DNA of 64,000 nt, from NCBI GenBank assembly GCA_015039365.1, contig WION01000056.1, positions 62,001 through 126,000 of the forward strand. Direction: 5' to 3'. The position numbers and the translations under genes are program-made. Position 1 is the first letter of the stretch, and every line of letters starts with the position of its first letter. The notes under the pieces are model-generated. The model did no database searches, was not told the origin of the DNA, and saw only the letters and a list, made by a program, of their open reading frames with translations. Shown here in pieces: positions 32,748-45,842 of this stretch. Origin of the DNA: Amanita rubescens. Taxonomy: Eukaryota > Basidiomycota > Agaricomycetes > Agaricales > Amanitaceae.

Positions 32748-35142
32748 GAGGTCATTACACTCCCCCCCCCTTACCCATAGGAATCCTATAGGAATTGTCG
32801 GATTCCTATAGGATTCCTATAGGATTCCGATACATATGGTTGTCAGCCATTTTGGCTGAGTAATCCTACTTCATTCCAATGAGAGTCCTATTGGAGTTAT
32901 TGGACTTTAATAGGAGTGAATAGGACTCATCCTATGGGAGTTTAATAAGAGTTTAATCAGACTATGCATAAATACAGTAGAAAGACATGTAGTATTGCTA
33001 TTTTGAGCTTGTTTGTATATATTTACATATATTTGAAAGTGGTAGGTGCTGTGGGCTCCACTTCTGATGTTTAAATACCTCTAGAAACAGTGCTGAAAGC
33101 ACCAAAACCCTCTTAAAAAATCTAAAAAAATGTTGAAAAATACCCAAAAATTATGTAGTGCTAATATTTGTGTTTGTTTATATTTGTTTATATGTTTGGT
33201 GGAAAATGGAGAATATTCAGCTTCTTTCACCACATTTGTTAGGATGTTTGAGAATGGACATGTGTGACAGGGGTGTGTGACATGTTTGTGACATGCCTCA
33301 AACAATCTGCAAAAAAATGCCTAAAAAATTGTGGCATCTCAAATGTGCAGGAATGAACATGCCAAACAAGACTAAATTTCAAAAGTCTTAAAATATATGG
33401 AAAAATCAATGTGATTAGGCTGAGTCATATATATATCACAATGCTATGTGGAAGCCAGCATTAGCAGTGGCCACATTGCCATTGTCACATTTCCACTTGA
33501 CACCTAAATTGTGAGAAAACTAGTACCTCTGGTAACACTGCTGGTATGTATAGTATAGCCTATACTTGTGAATATGAGCCTCAGGTGCACTTTGAGATAC
33601 ATAGTTATTCCAAGGTTAAATGTAATGAGGCTGAGTCTTATGTGACCCAAGCCCTGCAAGATGTTTTAACACAACTTTAACACCACTGCAGTGGCAAGCA
33701 CCACCTGTCAAGGTGGACCATGCTGTGAGAAGCAAAGGAAACATGTGATGGCTCTGATCCTAGTCACATAATCCTGGTTGTCCTTGAGTTGGATTTGCCA
33801 CTTGGTGGCCCATAGTCTCCAAATTAGTTGTTTCTCTCATTTAACTGGGCATGTTTACTAAATTGTAGACAATTGTTGAGAGGTGGAAGTTGACAATTAC
33901 CATGTCAGCCACCATTAAAGAGTCACTGATCTGTTTATGGTATGGACTCCCAAATTATGCACACCTGATTGGTTGGACAGGCCCACTTATTTTTCTACTT
34001 ACTCATTTTACTATATGTATGGTTGACTAATTCAGTGTGTCATTGTTCTCTTGATTATGGAGTTCAATACATATGTTTTTAGTGTGGATGTTTAGTAGGC
34101 TGGTTGTCATTATGCTGCTAACAACTACTCACCACCATGTGATCACCAGATAACCAACATAACCAACAACTCATCTCTGCTCCCAGTTCTGAGTCCTCCC
34201 CTAGTTGAAACTTGACTTCAATACATACATAGTAGCCACAAATCCTCATAATCACAACCTTCTCACATTTGTTCATGACCTCTGACAACTCTCTCTGCAA
34301 TGTCATAGGTGATTGATGGCCACTGTTGCCAGCAACAACAGTGGCCACATTGTGGAAATTGATCATGACACAACCACTGGATCTGATTCATACTAAGTGG
34401 CAATCTCTACACTGCAACTGCACATGGAGCCCACTTTTGGCATGCAGGTAGAGTTGATCATGTTGGCCTTGACCCATAGGTGACTACATCCACTACTGTT
34501 GACCTCTGAAGCAATTACTCACTATTGAACAAGTCACTGCAAGTGATTGACTTCTGCTACCATTGAACCATCAGCAACCTCAACTTCCTACAACAGACCA
34601 AACTACACTGACTATCACATCACCAGAAATCCTTGACTGAATTGTGTTGCATTGTGGCTTTGCAAGTGGTCATGGCACATGGAATGGTGATGGTGACATA
34701 ATTCTTGCATGTTGTTGATGAAATGAGTTTTGGCATTTTTAATTATTTTTACTTGTCAATTCTCTCAGACTTGTCTGAAAAAATGTATTTTGCAAATATC
34801 TCAAGTTTGGCTTTATTTGGTCCCCAAATCCCTACATGCCCTAGATCACATGATTTTTCTGCATTTTTAAAGTATTTTTGAGATTTTATTGCAAGCATAA
34901 ATAACACCAAGCAATACCAAACAACCATCCACAGCCCCTCCAAACTCATACCTTCAAAAAATGCTGTCAAATGATGCCCATATTGTTTATTTTGTGCAAA
35001 CAAACATAAACAAATGCAAATATCTACTTTGGGAACATTTTTAGCATTTTTCAAAATCTTATCAGATTGTTATCAGAATCCTATAGGAATCAGGGATTCC
35101 TATAGGACTCTTATCATACTGGGGGGGGAGTGTAAAGTACTG
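32748..35142. mobile_element. Non-coding element E1 (hAT-like termini)
   Basis: 2395 bp, flanked by TTGCCGAG at 32740-32747 and 35143-35150. The left end is GAGGTCATTACACTCCC with a run of nine C; the right end, reverse-complemented, is CAGTACTTTACACTCCC with a run of C. Both ends are followed inside by arrays of TCCTATAGGA-type palindromes (32775-32830, 35075-35110). Near the right, 34775-34890 has GCAAATATCTCAAGTTTGGC and CATGATTTTTCTGCATTTTT, shared with E2, E3 and E4. No coding frame. The 8-bp duplication and CAG-type end fit hAT elements; class is inference. Confidence 0.85.
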
Positions 35143-38100
35143 TTGCCGAGTGCACTCGATCGTTATGGCAGAATTGGGCTACCGCCAGCCAATCACTCCA
35201 GTCGTCTTGTTGATGATTCACGAACATCGTCAGGAATTCTTTTACTTCTTGATTCACTCGTTCGGTCTGTCCATCAGTTTGAGGGTGGTATGCCGTTGAA
35301 GGGTTGGCTTTGATCCGGAGTACGTGGTATAATTCCTTCATGAATTTCGACACGAACTGTGGTCCTCTATCGCTAATTACTTTCTCTGGTATCCCGTGTT
35401 CTCTGAAAATATGATCTCGAAATAGTACTGCTACTCCTTCACTTGACAGCGTCGTATTCGTGGGTATGAAGTACGCTTTCTTGGTGAACTGGTCCACCAC
35501 TACAAGTATCGCGTTGAACCCTTTGGATTCAGGTAACGGTCCAATCATGTCCACGGCCACAGATATGACGCTCCACGGTCCTCTGGGTACTTCGTTGGGA
35601 TGGAGGGGCGCCGCCTTCTTTTGTCGGTCCGGTTTTACTGTCTGACAGGTTCGGCAACTGCGTACGTAGTCTTCCACATCTTTCCTCATTCCCGGCCACC
35701 AATAGTTTCGTAGCATCAGTTCAATTGTTTTATTTACTCCCGAATGTCCCCAACGATGATGTTCCGCGATGAATTGTTCTCGCAGTTTTTGGACCTTCGG
35801 AACATACACTCTTTCTTGCCACGTTACCAATCCTCCTTCTCTTACTCGCCACCCATCTTCTTTATTCTCCACTGCTTTCTTGACCTTCTCCTCCCATTGC
35901 CTCTGATTTATCTTTCTCAATTCATTTTCCATTTTATGTAGATCGTCTCCTTCTTCCCATACTCGTATAAAATATTCTTTTTTTAACAATGTCGTCCCTT
36001 CGTTATCCGTTTCTCCTTTATCATGATCCGCTCTGCGAGATAAGGCGTCGGCCTTGGTGTTGGTTTTTCCGGGTCTGTGCTTTAGGATGAAGTTGTATTC
36101 CTGTAGATCCAGTACCCATTGCGCCTGTCTTCGATTGATGTTTTGAGGTTTTCGGAAATAAGTGAGATTCTGGTGATCGGTTAGAATCTCAATCTGTTCT
36201 TCTGTTCCCTTCAAATAGTGAGACCATTCGTATAAGGCATGCATGACCGCCAACAGCTCCTTATCGTACACTTCATAATTTCTTTCAGCGGGATTTAACG
36301 ATTTTGAGATGAACGCTACTGGTCTCCACGTGCCATCTTCTTGTTGTTGAGATAATACCGCTCCCATGGCAAAGTCCGATGCGTCCGTTTCTACTCGATA
36401 TTTTCCTTTGTCTGACGGTATTGCTAGTACCACTTCCTCCCCTACTCTCATCTTCAACCCCATAAACGCTTCCTCCTGTAGCACCGTCCACATCCATTCT
36501 TCTTTCCCTGTCAGTCGTGTGAGAGATTTGGCTATTTTTGCAAACCCTCGTATGAATCGCCAATAAAAGTTTACGAATCCTAAGAATTGTTGTAGTTCTC
36601 GTTTATTTGTAGGTCTGGGCCAATCCAATATCGCTTGTACTTTGGCTTTATCCATGCGTATAGAGTCGTGCGATATTATTAATCCTAGGAATTCAATTGT
36701 TTTTTGATCGAACCAACATTTCTCTGCTTTCAACGACAATTTGTACCGCTTTAATTTTTCTAAGATTCGATTCACATGTAGTTTATGCGTCTCTTCATCT
36801 TTAGAGTACACCAATATGTCATCCATGTATATCACCACCCATCCTTCCGCTATTTCCTCTCTAAATATGTCATTCATCATCGTTTGAAAGGTTGCCGGTG
36901 AATTCGTGAGTCCAAAGAACATTACTAATGGCTCAAACAACCCTCTATTCGTTCTGAATGCCGCCTTCCACTCATCTCCTTCCTTTATCCATATGTTATT
37001 GTACCCCCACCGGATGTCCATCTTCGAGAATACTTTTGCGTGACTAAGTTGATCCACTAGTTCAGATATCAGTGGTAATGGATATCTGTTCTTTATTGTC
37101 ATCTCGTTCAGTTTTCGGTAATCTTGTACCGGCCTCAACTTCCCATCCTTCTTTTTGATGAAGAAGAACGGCGATGCCATCGGGGATTTGCTGGTTCTTA
37201 TCCGCCCTGTTTCTAGGTTATCTTTCAGGAACGCATCTAATTGCCCTTGTTCCTCTTTATTCAGTGGGTAGATTTTACAATCCACCGCTTGGGCGCCAGG
37301 TACCAACTCGATCGCGTGATCCCATCTTCCTCGTTTTGGCAGTTCATCAAACGTCTCCTTGTCAAACACTTCTCGGTGACTTAAATAATGAGCGGGTACG
37401 ATATCTTTCACATCGCGTTTTATTTGATTTGCTACCGCTATTTCAGTCGCCGTGGTTGCGTGAGCTCTTATTCCCCAACTCGTTCCTTCGTCCTCCATTA
37501 CCGCTAACAATCTATCTCCCTCCTCCCACTCATGTGTTCCACTGGTCTCATCATTGCCCTCAGTGTCTATAGCGTCGTCGTCCTCTCCTTCTATGTGGCA
37601 TGTACCTGGGCAATTTTTCATAAGGAGTGAGCCTGTCTTCCAGTTCACGATCGGATTATGATGTCTTAACCAATCGTGTCCTAAGTATATGTCAAGCTTT
37701 CCGAGCGCAGATACGCCGAATTCGAACACTTCGTAGTGAGTCCCTACTTGCAGTTTTAATTGTACCATCTCTTTTAACGCTCCCCCTAAGTTCGGCATGC
37801 CGTCGGCGTTATAGACGGGGATGGGTCGGTCTAGGCGGCGTGTATTAAGATTATGTTGTCATACAAATTTTTCGTTAATGCAAGAGCCCGTGCATCCCGA
37901 GTCAACGAGTATCTCTACCCTCTGTCTCTGAAAGGTATCGAGTGTGGTGATCACGCCGCTGACTGTTATTTGGTTCTTTCCTCTCCCCCGCACATAACGT
38001 TCCTTCGTCTTTAAATTTTGCAAATGCCACAATGCATTTTTTTCCATCATTCCGTTCAACGCATTCACCGTCTCTGCTGTCGCTTCCCTTTCTCTCGTTT

Positions 38101-38335
38101 TATGTACCCATTGTTTTAGACTTTGCACCGCTATTTCTTCTGGTTGTTCCCACACCCTTCTCACCATCCACGGTCCCTTCCACGTTTCTAATTTGTCTTT
38201 TTTTGTCGTTATCTTTTTGTTCCTCCATTTATGTTCTAACCCTCTGAGTTCGTACATAATGCAATCGATATTCAGTTTAGAATCTTCGTGTTGTACATCA
38301 GGGGTCGTAACATAACGTTCTTCGGTCAGTATCAT
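35143..38335 (-). pseudogene. Gypsy-1 pol: protease, RT, RNase H, integrase
   Basis: One frame from 38335, broken only by TGA at 37859-37861 between protease and RT. Protease: VEILVDSGCTGSCINEKF. Then LGHDWLRHHNPIVNW. RT: YPLPLISELVDQLSHAKVFS, WGYNNIWIKEGDEWKAAFRT and the catalytic VIYMDDILVYS (YMDD near 36820). RNase H: VETDASDFAMGAVLSQ and a DHQNLTYF motif. Integrase: zinc-binding H-H-C-C (HHRWGHSG...CRTCQTVK), then D (AVDMIGPL), D (VISDRGPQFVS) and E (DGQTERVNQ). E1 interrupts after HNDRVHSAT. Apart from the TGA and E1 the polyprotein looks whole. It copies RNA into DNA and inserts it in the genome. Confidence 0.92.
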
Positions 38336-38346
38336 TGGAGATACGT

Positions 38347-39702
<1,356 letters not shown>

Positions 39703-39929
39703 TCTTCTTGTCTTCACAGGGACAAAGGGAGTTCTTTATACTGTTCGTTTGGTTCTCGTTCGTTTTCTCCTATGGATCGAATAGGTACGCCCAAACTCGA
39801 ACGAATCGTAGTTTTACAAGGTCTGCAACTCTAAGTTTAGAGCAGTCCCTGTTCTATCTTGTTAACCCTCGAGTCCGGGTTTATCAAGCGGTAGTGGATA
39901 CGCGCGATGTGCAGCGTGAGGAGGTATGT

Positions 39930-40303
39930 GTATCTGAAGTGGGCTACTAGCGCTATCAAGCACAGTGACCGTCGAATAATTTGCGTGTCCGTTGTGGGCG
40001 ACGACGGACAAGCGAGTGTGGTAGTGTTAAGAGTCTTATGATTTTGTTAGGAGGTGATCCCGACACAATCACTAGGACACTCGAGACTAAGAACGCAGAT
40101 GGGAAATGAGAATGAGATTGCGTCTATGGACGACAGAAACAATCATAAGACTAAGGGATATGTAAACAGCGTTCAGGTATATATACTCGGACTCGTTATT
40201 CCCATGCCGTCGTTCCGCGGAATTCTTAGGTAAGCGTGGGAACTTCTTGTAACTAAAAGAAAAGAAAATGAAATAAAATGAAAATGAAATCTCAACCGTT
40301 ACA
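39930..40303 (-). repeat. Gypsy-1 5' LTR (inner boundary approximate)
   Basis: On the minus strand it begins TGTAACGGTTGAGATTTCAT at 40303, a standard LTR start, followed by a T/TTTC-rich tract. The inner end is a guess because no partner LTR exists in the window to align. It contains TATATAC-like AT-rich sequence near 40180. Confidence 0.5.
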
Positions 40304-41338
40304 TACAGGAAGAGTGGCTGACAAGTTGACATGTAAGGATAAATGGGAGATTCCACTTGATCTTGCCTAGGGATCCTCTGTTGTGACCCTCCCAATGTTT
40401 ATCTTTGTTATGTGTGATCCCAAATCAAAAAACGCGCCACAGAAAGATCTTGTTTTGGTGGAGATATGGCTGCTCATCATGGCAGACAGTGAGCACACCA
40501 ATTTCATTTGTGGCATGATTGGTATGTAATATTTATATTCTGACATGCCAAACACCTTCCTATATCCCTAATGGGGACATACCAAAAAAAGCGCCACAGA
40601 AATAACCAGTATTGATGGAGATATTGTCATTTGTTGCTCCTCACTGTTGTCAACAGTGAGCAAGACATGTTGCATTCTGACAGAAACCACTTGCATTTTT
40701 TACATTCTAACATAGTGGATAGGTGCATATACATATAAGGAAGATGTTCCAAAAAACGCGCCACAAAAACATTCAGTATTAAGGGAGATATTGCAATTTC
40801 TTTCTGCTCATCACCAGCAACAGTGAGCAGATATTTCCCAAAATGGCAAGTCCGAAGTGCGCTATTTCCATTTTTGGAAACCCGCCACTGGATGCTAAAG
40901 CACACATTACATTATCAATTTCCTTTTTTAGAAATTTGACCCTGAAAATCAATCAGTGAATATCTCAATGAAATCAGCACCAAACATTGTCATACAACCA
41001 CATTTAGAAAGCCACTGACCAAGGCTACACAATTGATTGACCCTGAGATTACGTAATCATTTCCTTTTTAGGAAATTCGACCCTGAATGACCCATTTTGT
41101 GCCTTATTTGGAAGTTTGACACTTTTCCAAAAAAGGAAATTGTGCCATAACATGTACAAACACCCTCACATCCTTCCAAAAATGGTATCCTGACTTGCTT
41201 ACCTTAATTATCCCTTGTTTCCGAGTTGTGATCACATTCCCATCTCATAACATGTACAAACATATCCCCCACCTTCCAGAAATGGTAATTTAGTTGTGGG
41301 AAAAAAGACTTAACCAAAATCTCTCTATATATTTATCA
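40304..41338. other. Non-coding block with three AACGCGCCACA repeats
   Basis: Three diverged units near 40418, 40584 and 40750 each open with CAAAAAACGCGCCACA-like sequence, then GGAGATAT and, after about 60 bp, a CAGTGAGCA motif. The period is about 166 bp. The rest of the block is CpG-poor. It leads into the hairpin-bearing terminus at 41339-41443, so these may be subterminal repeats of that same element, whose other end I cannot find. Confidence 0.55.
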
Positions 41339-41443
41339 GAGTTATTGAAAGTGTGCCGTAGGCCCTTAAACCTCGCTAATTAGCTCTGGACACTCAATCG
41401 GTGTCCACTGCTAATTAGGCGAATTTAGCCGGCTTAACAGGTG
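41339..41443 (+). other. Second copy of the hairpin-bearing element terminus
   Basis: Same layout and length as 5304-5408: TTATTGAAAGTG, CTCGCTAATTAGC, GGACAC, seven bases, GTGTCC, GCTAATTAG, and the end GCCGGCTTAACAGGTG. The stem is kept while loop and spacer differ. It cuts directly into the interior of E2 at 41444. Confidence 0.65.
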
Positions 41444-41864
41444 ATATGGCAAGGATCATGTGATTTTTCTGCATTTTTTAAAGATTTTTTCAGATTTTAT
41501 TATCAGTGTAAATATTGCCAAACAACACCAAACAAGTATGGCCAGGATCATGTGATTTTTCTGCATTTTTTAAAGATTTTTTCAGATTTTATTATCAGTG
41601 TAAATATTGCCAAACAACACCAAACAAGTATGGCCAGGATCATGTGATTTTTCTGCATTTTTTAAAGATTTTTTCGGATTTTATTATCAGTGTAAACAAT
41701 GCCAAGCAATGCCAAACAGACAAACATAATGTAGAAAGACTAGTAAAATATGTTAACATTTTTTGTAACACATGTGGAATGTATGTGGAATGTATGTGGA
41801 ATCCTCAGATTCTGTGGAATGAGTGTGGATTCCATGTGGAATGGGGGGGGAGTGGAAAGTACTG
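41444..41864. mobile_element. Right-hand remnant of element E2
   Basis: The right end reads GGGGGGGGAGTGGAAAGTACTG at 41843-41864 (inverse CAGTACTTTCCACTCCC), the same terminus as E1 and E3. Inside are repeats of TGTGGAAT/GTGGAATGTATGTGGAAT (41772-41842) and a 92-bp tandem array. Its left end is missing: the sequence changes at 41443. It breaks the Gypsy-2 RNase H after the DHKN motif; ATAATAGA (41865-41872) would be the target copy. Confidence 0.75.
41445..41718. repeat. Three tandem 92-bp units inside E2
   Basis: Units at 41445-41536, 41537-41628 and 41629-about 41718 are almost identical: TATGGC(A/C)AGGATCATGTG, ATTTTTCTGCATTTTTTAAA, GATTTTATTATCAGTGTAAA and CCAAACAACACCAAACAAG. Single copies of the same motifs occur in E1, E3 and E4. 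Confidence 0.92.
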
Positions 41865-41872
41865 ATAATAGA

Positions 41873-43815
41873 GTAACTGTTCTTGTGGTCGCAATGAATA
41901 ATGACAGGGTGTTCTGCTCCTTCAAGCAGGTATCTCCATTCGTTGTAAAGAGCGTAGTAGATGGCAAATAATTCTCGGTCGTAGATTTGCCATCGTGTTT
42001 CAGTCGGTGTTAAGGCATGGGATAGGTATCCGCATGGGTGTAAGTCGCCATTGTCATCTTTCTGCATGAGAACTGCTCCGATAGCGCGGTCTGATGCATC
42101 CGTTTGTAGAATAAAGGGTTTGTTAACATCGGGCATCATTAAGACAGGTGCGGATGTGAAGCGTTCTTTTAATAGATCAAATGCGACTTGGCATTCTGCG
42201 GTCCATGTCCATAATTTGTTTTTCTTTGTTAGGTCGTGCAGGGGTCGTGCAAGGTGGGCGAATCCGAAAATAAACCTTCGGTAGTAATTTCCGAATCCTA
42301 AAAAGGATCTAACTTGTTTAACGGTAGAAGGGGTTGGCCAGTCCCTGATTCCGGCAAGTTTGATCGGGTCCATTTTTATTGTATTTTTGGATATGACGGT
42401 GCCTAGAAAATCAACTTCTTTGGCAGCGAATTTACACTTTTCAAGCTTGAGGTAAAGATCATGTTTCTGTAATCGTTCAAGTACTTGTTTTGTTCGAATC
42501 TCGAGTTCTTCTTTAGTGCGTGCGTGTATTAGCATGTCATCCATGTAGATGACGAGCCATCCTTTTTCTGTAAAATCCCTGAAATAATCGTCCATCATAG
42601 CTTGAAACGTTGCTGGTGAATTTCGTAATCCAAAGAACATGACGTTAGGTTCAAATAAACCTCGATTGGTGATAAAGGCGGCTTTCCATCTGTCAGATTC
42701 CTTGATTTGAATGTTATTATATCCCCAACGGATATCCAATTTCGTAAAATATTCCGAATCTTTGAGTTTGATCATAAGATTGGAGATAAGGGGTAGTGGA
42801 TATGCGTTTGGTTTAGTATATTCGTTCAAATATCGATAATCTTGGCAGGGTCTTAGTTTTTGTGCTTCTTTCTTTTCTACAAAGAAGAAAGGTGATGCCT
42901 GCAGTGATTTTGATGGTCTGATGTAGCCTTTTTCGATGTGTTCTTTAATCCATTCGTCCAGTGTGTTCTGCTGTTTCGGGGATAAGGGATATATTTTTCC
43001 TCTTTTTGGTATGAAATCATCGCGAAGTTCTATCTGGTGATCCCAGGATCGGCTTTCTGGGAATTGTTCACTTGCTTTTTTCTCGAATACATCTTTCCAT
43101 GCCGAGTATTCAGGAGGGAGCGTGTAAACCTCCTCTGTTTGGTGGTATTTGTGTTCCATTTGTTGAGCTGGTGTGTATCGTGTGATAGTTACTTGGTCAT
43201 ATTCGTCTTCTGACCAGCTTCCTATATCCTCAAATGTATGCGTGTTCCATCCGTGATCTGTCATCTGTGATCCTTTATGTGACATCAAATATCCGATGAC
43301 GAGATCTTCTTCCCATTCAGGCATAGCTATTCTGTCAATCTGCTGACAGATGCTCCGAAGTGATGCCTTGATCTTGTCCTGTTCAGAGTCTCGGAACTCT
43401 AGAGTCTTTTCTCTCCAATTTACGTCAGGGTTATGCTTCTCTAGCCAAGGAAGCCCCAGTATAATCGTTTGTTTTCCTATTGCTGATACGTAAAACCATT
43501 TGGTCATGCGTTTTCCGTTCATTTCGAAGGTGATAAGACATTGTTCATCAATTTCTCCTTCTTTGTTTATGGTGCCATCGACGTTATAAACTCTAATGTT
43601 TTTCGTTTTCTCCATTTGTGTGCTATCCTTTTGTCGATAAATATCCCTTCGGCTCCGCAGTCGACAAGGGCAACGAGGTTTTCAGTGTTGTTTTCAGTCT
43701 CAACTTTGATAGGGACAGATAATCTTCGTTTCGAAATAGATTGTACTGTTACATGAGATATATCGAGAGTTGGATCTGATGTTTCCGGAACTTCATCCAC
43801 TGTCATGAGTCCCAC
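41873..43815 (-). pseudogene. Gypsy-2 protease, RT and partial RNase H
   Basis: The protease part (43815-43567) has NLVALVDCGAEGIFIDKR, with D-C-G where D-T/S-G is usual. A one-base frame change near 43600-43615 leads to IRVYNVDGTINKEGEID and ILGLPWLEKHNPDVNW. RT: YPLPLISNLMIKL, WGYNNIQIKESDRWKAAFIT, VIYMDDMLIHA (YMDD). RNase H: LQTDASDRAIGAVLMQ, CGYLSHALTPTETRWQIYDR, then HCDHKN, where E2 cuts it off. It is distinct from Gypsy-1 in sequence throughout. Confidence 0.9.
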
Positions 43816-43817
43816 TG

Positions 43818-43904
43818 TTAAAAATCCTCGTTATCGTCGGCAAGAGATAGTAATAGATCATTCTTTTCGTCGATTGACATCCCTTTCATCAGCGCTCGGA
43901 TGTT
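43818..43904 (-). pseudogene. C-terminal end of Gypsy-2 gag
   Basis: Reads NIRALMKGMSIDEKNDLLLS then LADDNEDF and TAA at 43818-43820. It follows directly from the piece at 56556-56618 (...ESKPNYTK) once the copia element and one CTTGG copy are removed. Confidence 0.8.
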
Positions 43905-43909
43905 CTTGG

Positions 43910-44614
43910 TGTTGAACTTATAATATACGATATACATATAGTATATAGTAAATATAAGTGATATCATTAGTTTACACTAACTAATGTAATAACGCTCAGT
44001 TACTTACTCGTCTCTTAACCAATCATAATAGTGGATGATTGAGTGTGAGATAATATATTGACATGAGAATATATTCAACATATTCTCATACTCATCTACC
44101 AATCATAATAGTGGATGATTGATGATGAGAACATATTCTGACATGAGAATATCCTAGCGATATTCTCATGAGATCATCCAATCATAATAGTGGAACTATT
44201 GATGATGTGAATATATGTTGACATGAGAATAGAAGACATATATACGTTATGGTTATCGACCTATCACATTGAAGATTGATAATGTAATGAGTCAGTCAAT
44301 ATAATTGATGAGTCAAGTGCTGCGCAAAGCTATGCATTGCTGTACAATAGCTGTGCATTGCTGTGGAATGATGCCTTATGAGTCAAATACCTTTGACTCA
44401 TACTGATAAGACTCTTTGTACTTATTTGTAGTTTAGTAGTATATAAACTGTACTCTAGTAGCGTCAATCCCTATCCTATTATCCTCTCTACTGTCTACTG
44501 TTGAGCCCCAGCTCCAGTAAGCTCTTAACAACTCCACACCACACTCGGTAAGTAGTACATTCCATGTACTAGACTGCGCTGCTCGCTAGGGACTTGTTAC
44601 CCCTAGTTTCAACA
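43910..44614 (+). repeat. Copia 5' LTR
   Basis: 705 bp, TGTTGAACTT...TAGTTTCAACA. The U3 part carries three repeats of CAATCATAATAGTGGA, each followed by ACATGAGAAT (about 44030, 44098, 44178). A TATA box and the probable RNA start lie downstream. Confidence 0.95.
44440..44447 (+). promoter_or_regulatory. LTR TATA box
   Basis: TATATAAA in the second half of the 5' LTR, followed about 30-60 bp on by pyrimidine-rich CCTCTCTACTGTCTACTG, a plausible start region for the genomic RNA. The same site exists in the 3' LTR. Inferred from sequence only. Confidence 0.55.
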
Positions 44615-44630
44615 GGTTATGGGCCCCGAA
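44615..44630 (+). promoter_or_regulatory. Primer-binding site, half-tRNA(iMet) type
   Basis: GGTTATGGGCCC directly follows the LTR. It resembles the Drosophila copia primer site, which pairs with the anticodon stem-loop region of a cleaved initiator methionine tRNA rather than with a tRNA 3' end. Confidence 0.65.
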
Positions 44631-45842
44631 ACCAGACGCCTTTGGCGCTATTGGTTGTGAAAGCCAAGCGACGCACACTCTCAAGTCATTGACGGAGAGA
44701 AAAGGTAAAACAAAGGTAACTGGGCGAGGCGCCCAGTGTGGTTTTCATTTTCTTGTTAGATTAGTCACCGCACTTGGCTAACCCTTCTGGGAAGTGTGGG
44801 ATAGACTCAGTGTCATCCACTTACCTGGATTGTATACGCCCGGACCCAGGGCTAAGGGGACCCCGTTAATTACTCAGCGGTCTAAATTACGAGTATCCCT
44901 GCACAAGGGACAGTCTTGGATGACGTTAAAAACCGGCCTAGATCGCCTTAAAAATCTCGCAGTGGACCATTACTGCGTCAATAGAAATTGGCTCACTAGT
45001 GAAGTGTGAACTTCACCGGTTATTACCTACCGTATAAAAGGGTAACGTCCCACACTGTATTACCGCTTGGGCAGTGTGATGTGATTGGACGTATTGAACC
45101 ACGCTATACCATCATCAGGATTTTCGATCCTGTAAAATACCTAATATATGTACAAGTAATAATAGATTCTAGTATAAGGGGTGAGATGAGGTCACATTGT
45201 GGACCGTACACTCTGCCTATCGAGAATGCGCCCTTAGGGACTTCTCTAGATTAGGAATACACTCAGCTGTAACCCAGCGGTGTCTAGATTAATTCTTAAA
45301 AACTTGTACATACACGTCTAGTGGGGGATTGAGACCCCATAGACCATCTAAGTGATGGACTTATCTCATGTATTTGGGAATGCAGTCGTTATCGTCATGG
45401 TTATTCCAGAGATTAAACGGTTATCATTTGATCGTTTAAGAAGGGACAAGGGCCGATCCCCGAGTCTTTAATCTATTGTCAGACGCTTAGGTTGGCTATT
45501 CTTACCTACATTGGATCATATCCCACGCAAATATTATGCTGCGTTATTAGATGCTAAAAACATCGAAGTGGATACCAATGTGACATAGATCTTGGTTAAT
45601 ATAACACCTTTCATAACGATTAGTACCAAATTCAACATGCATGACAAGAAGAAACAATGATGTGCGAAACTTGTGCCGAAACATCCAATTTGCGTACAAA
45701 TTATCTGTTTTCTGGGATTAGTAAGGGCTGAAGGCTCTGAACGCCCATTCCTTTCTTTTGATCTTATCCAAAGAACTATGTGATGATTAAACCTCCTGAT
45801 TTCAGCAAAATTTTAAAATCAATTTTTTCATTTTATATAAAA
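44631..45842 (+). other. Copia 5' leader, 1.2 kb, no clear gene
   Basis: Sequence between the primer site and the first long ORF. Several short frames, none recognisable. It presumably holds packaging or translation signals of the element's RNA. Confidence 0.5.

Noticed and set aside
40364..40395. Left terminus of E2 near CTCTGTTGTGACCCTCCC.
   Set aside because: It lacks the C run and TTTACACTCC motif, and no ATAATAGA target copy lies beside it.
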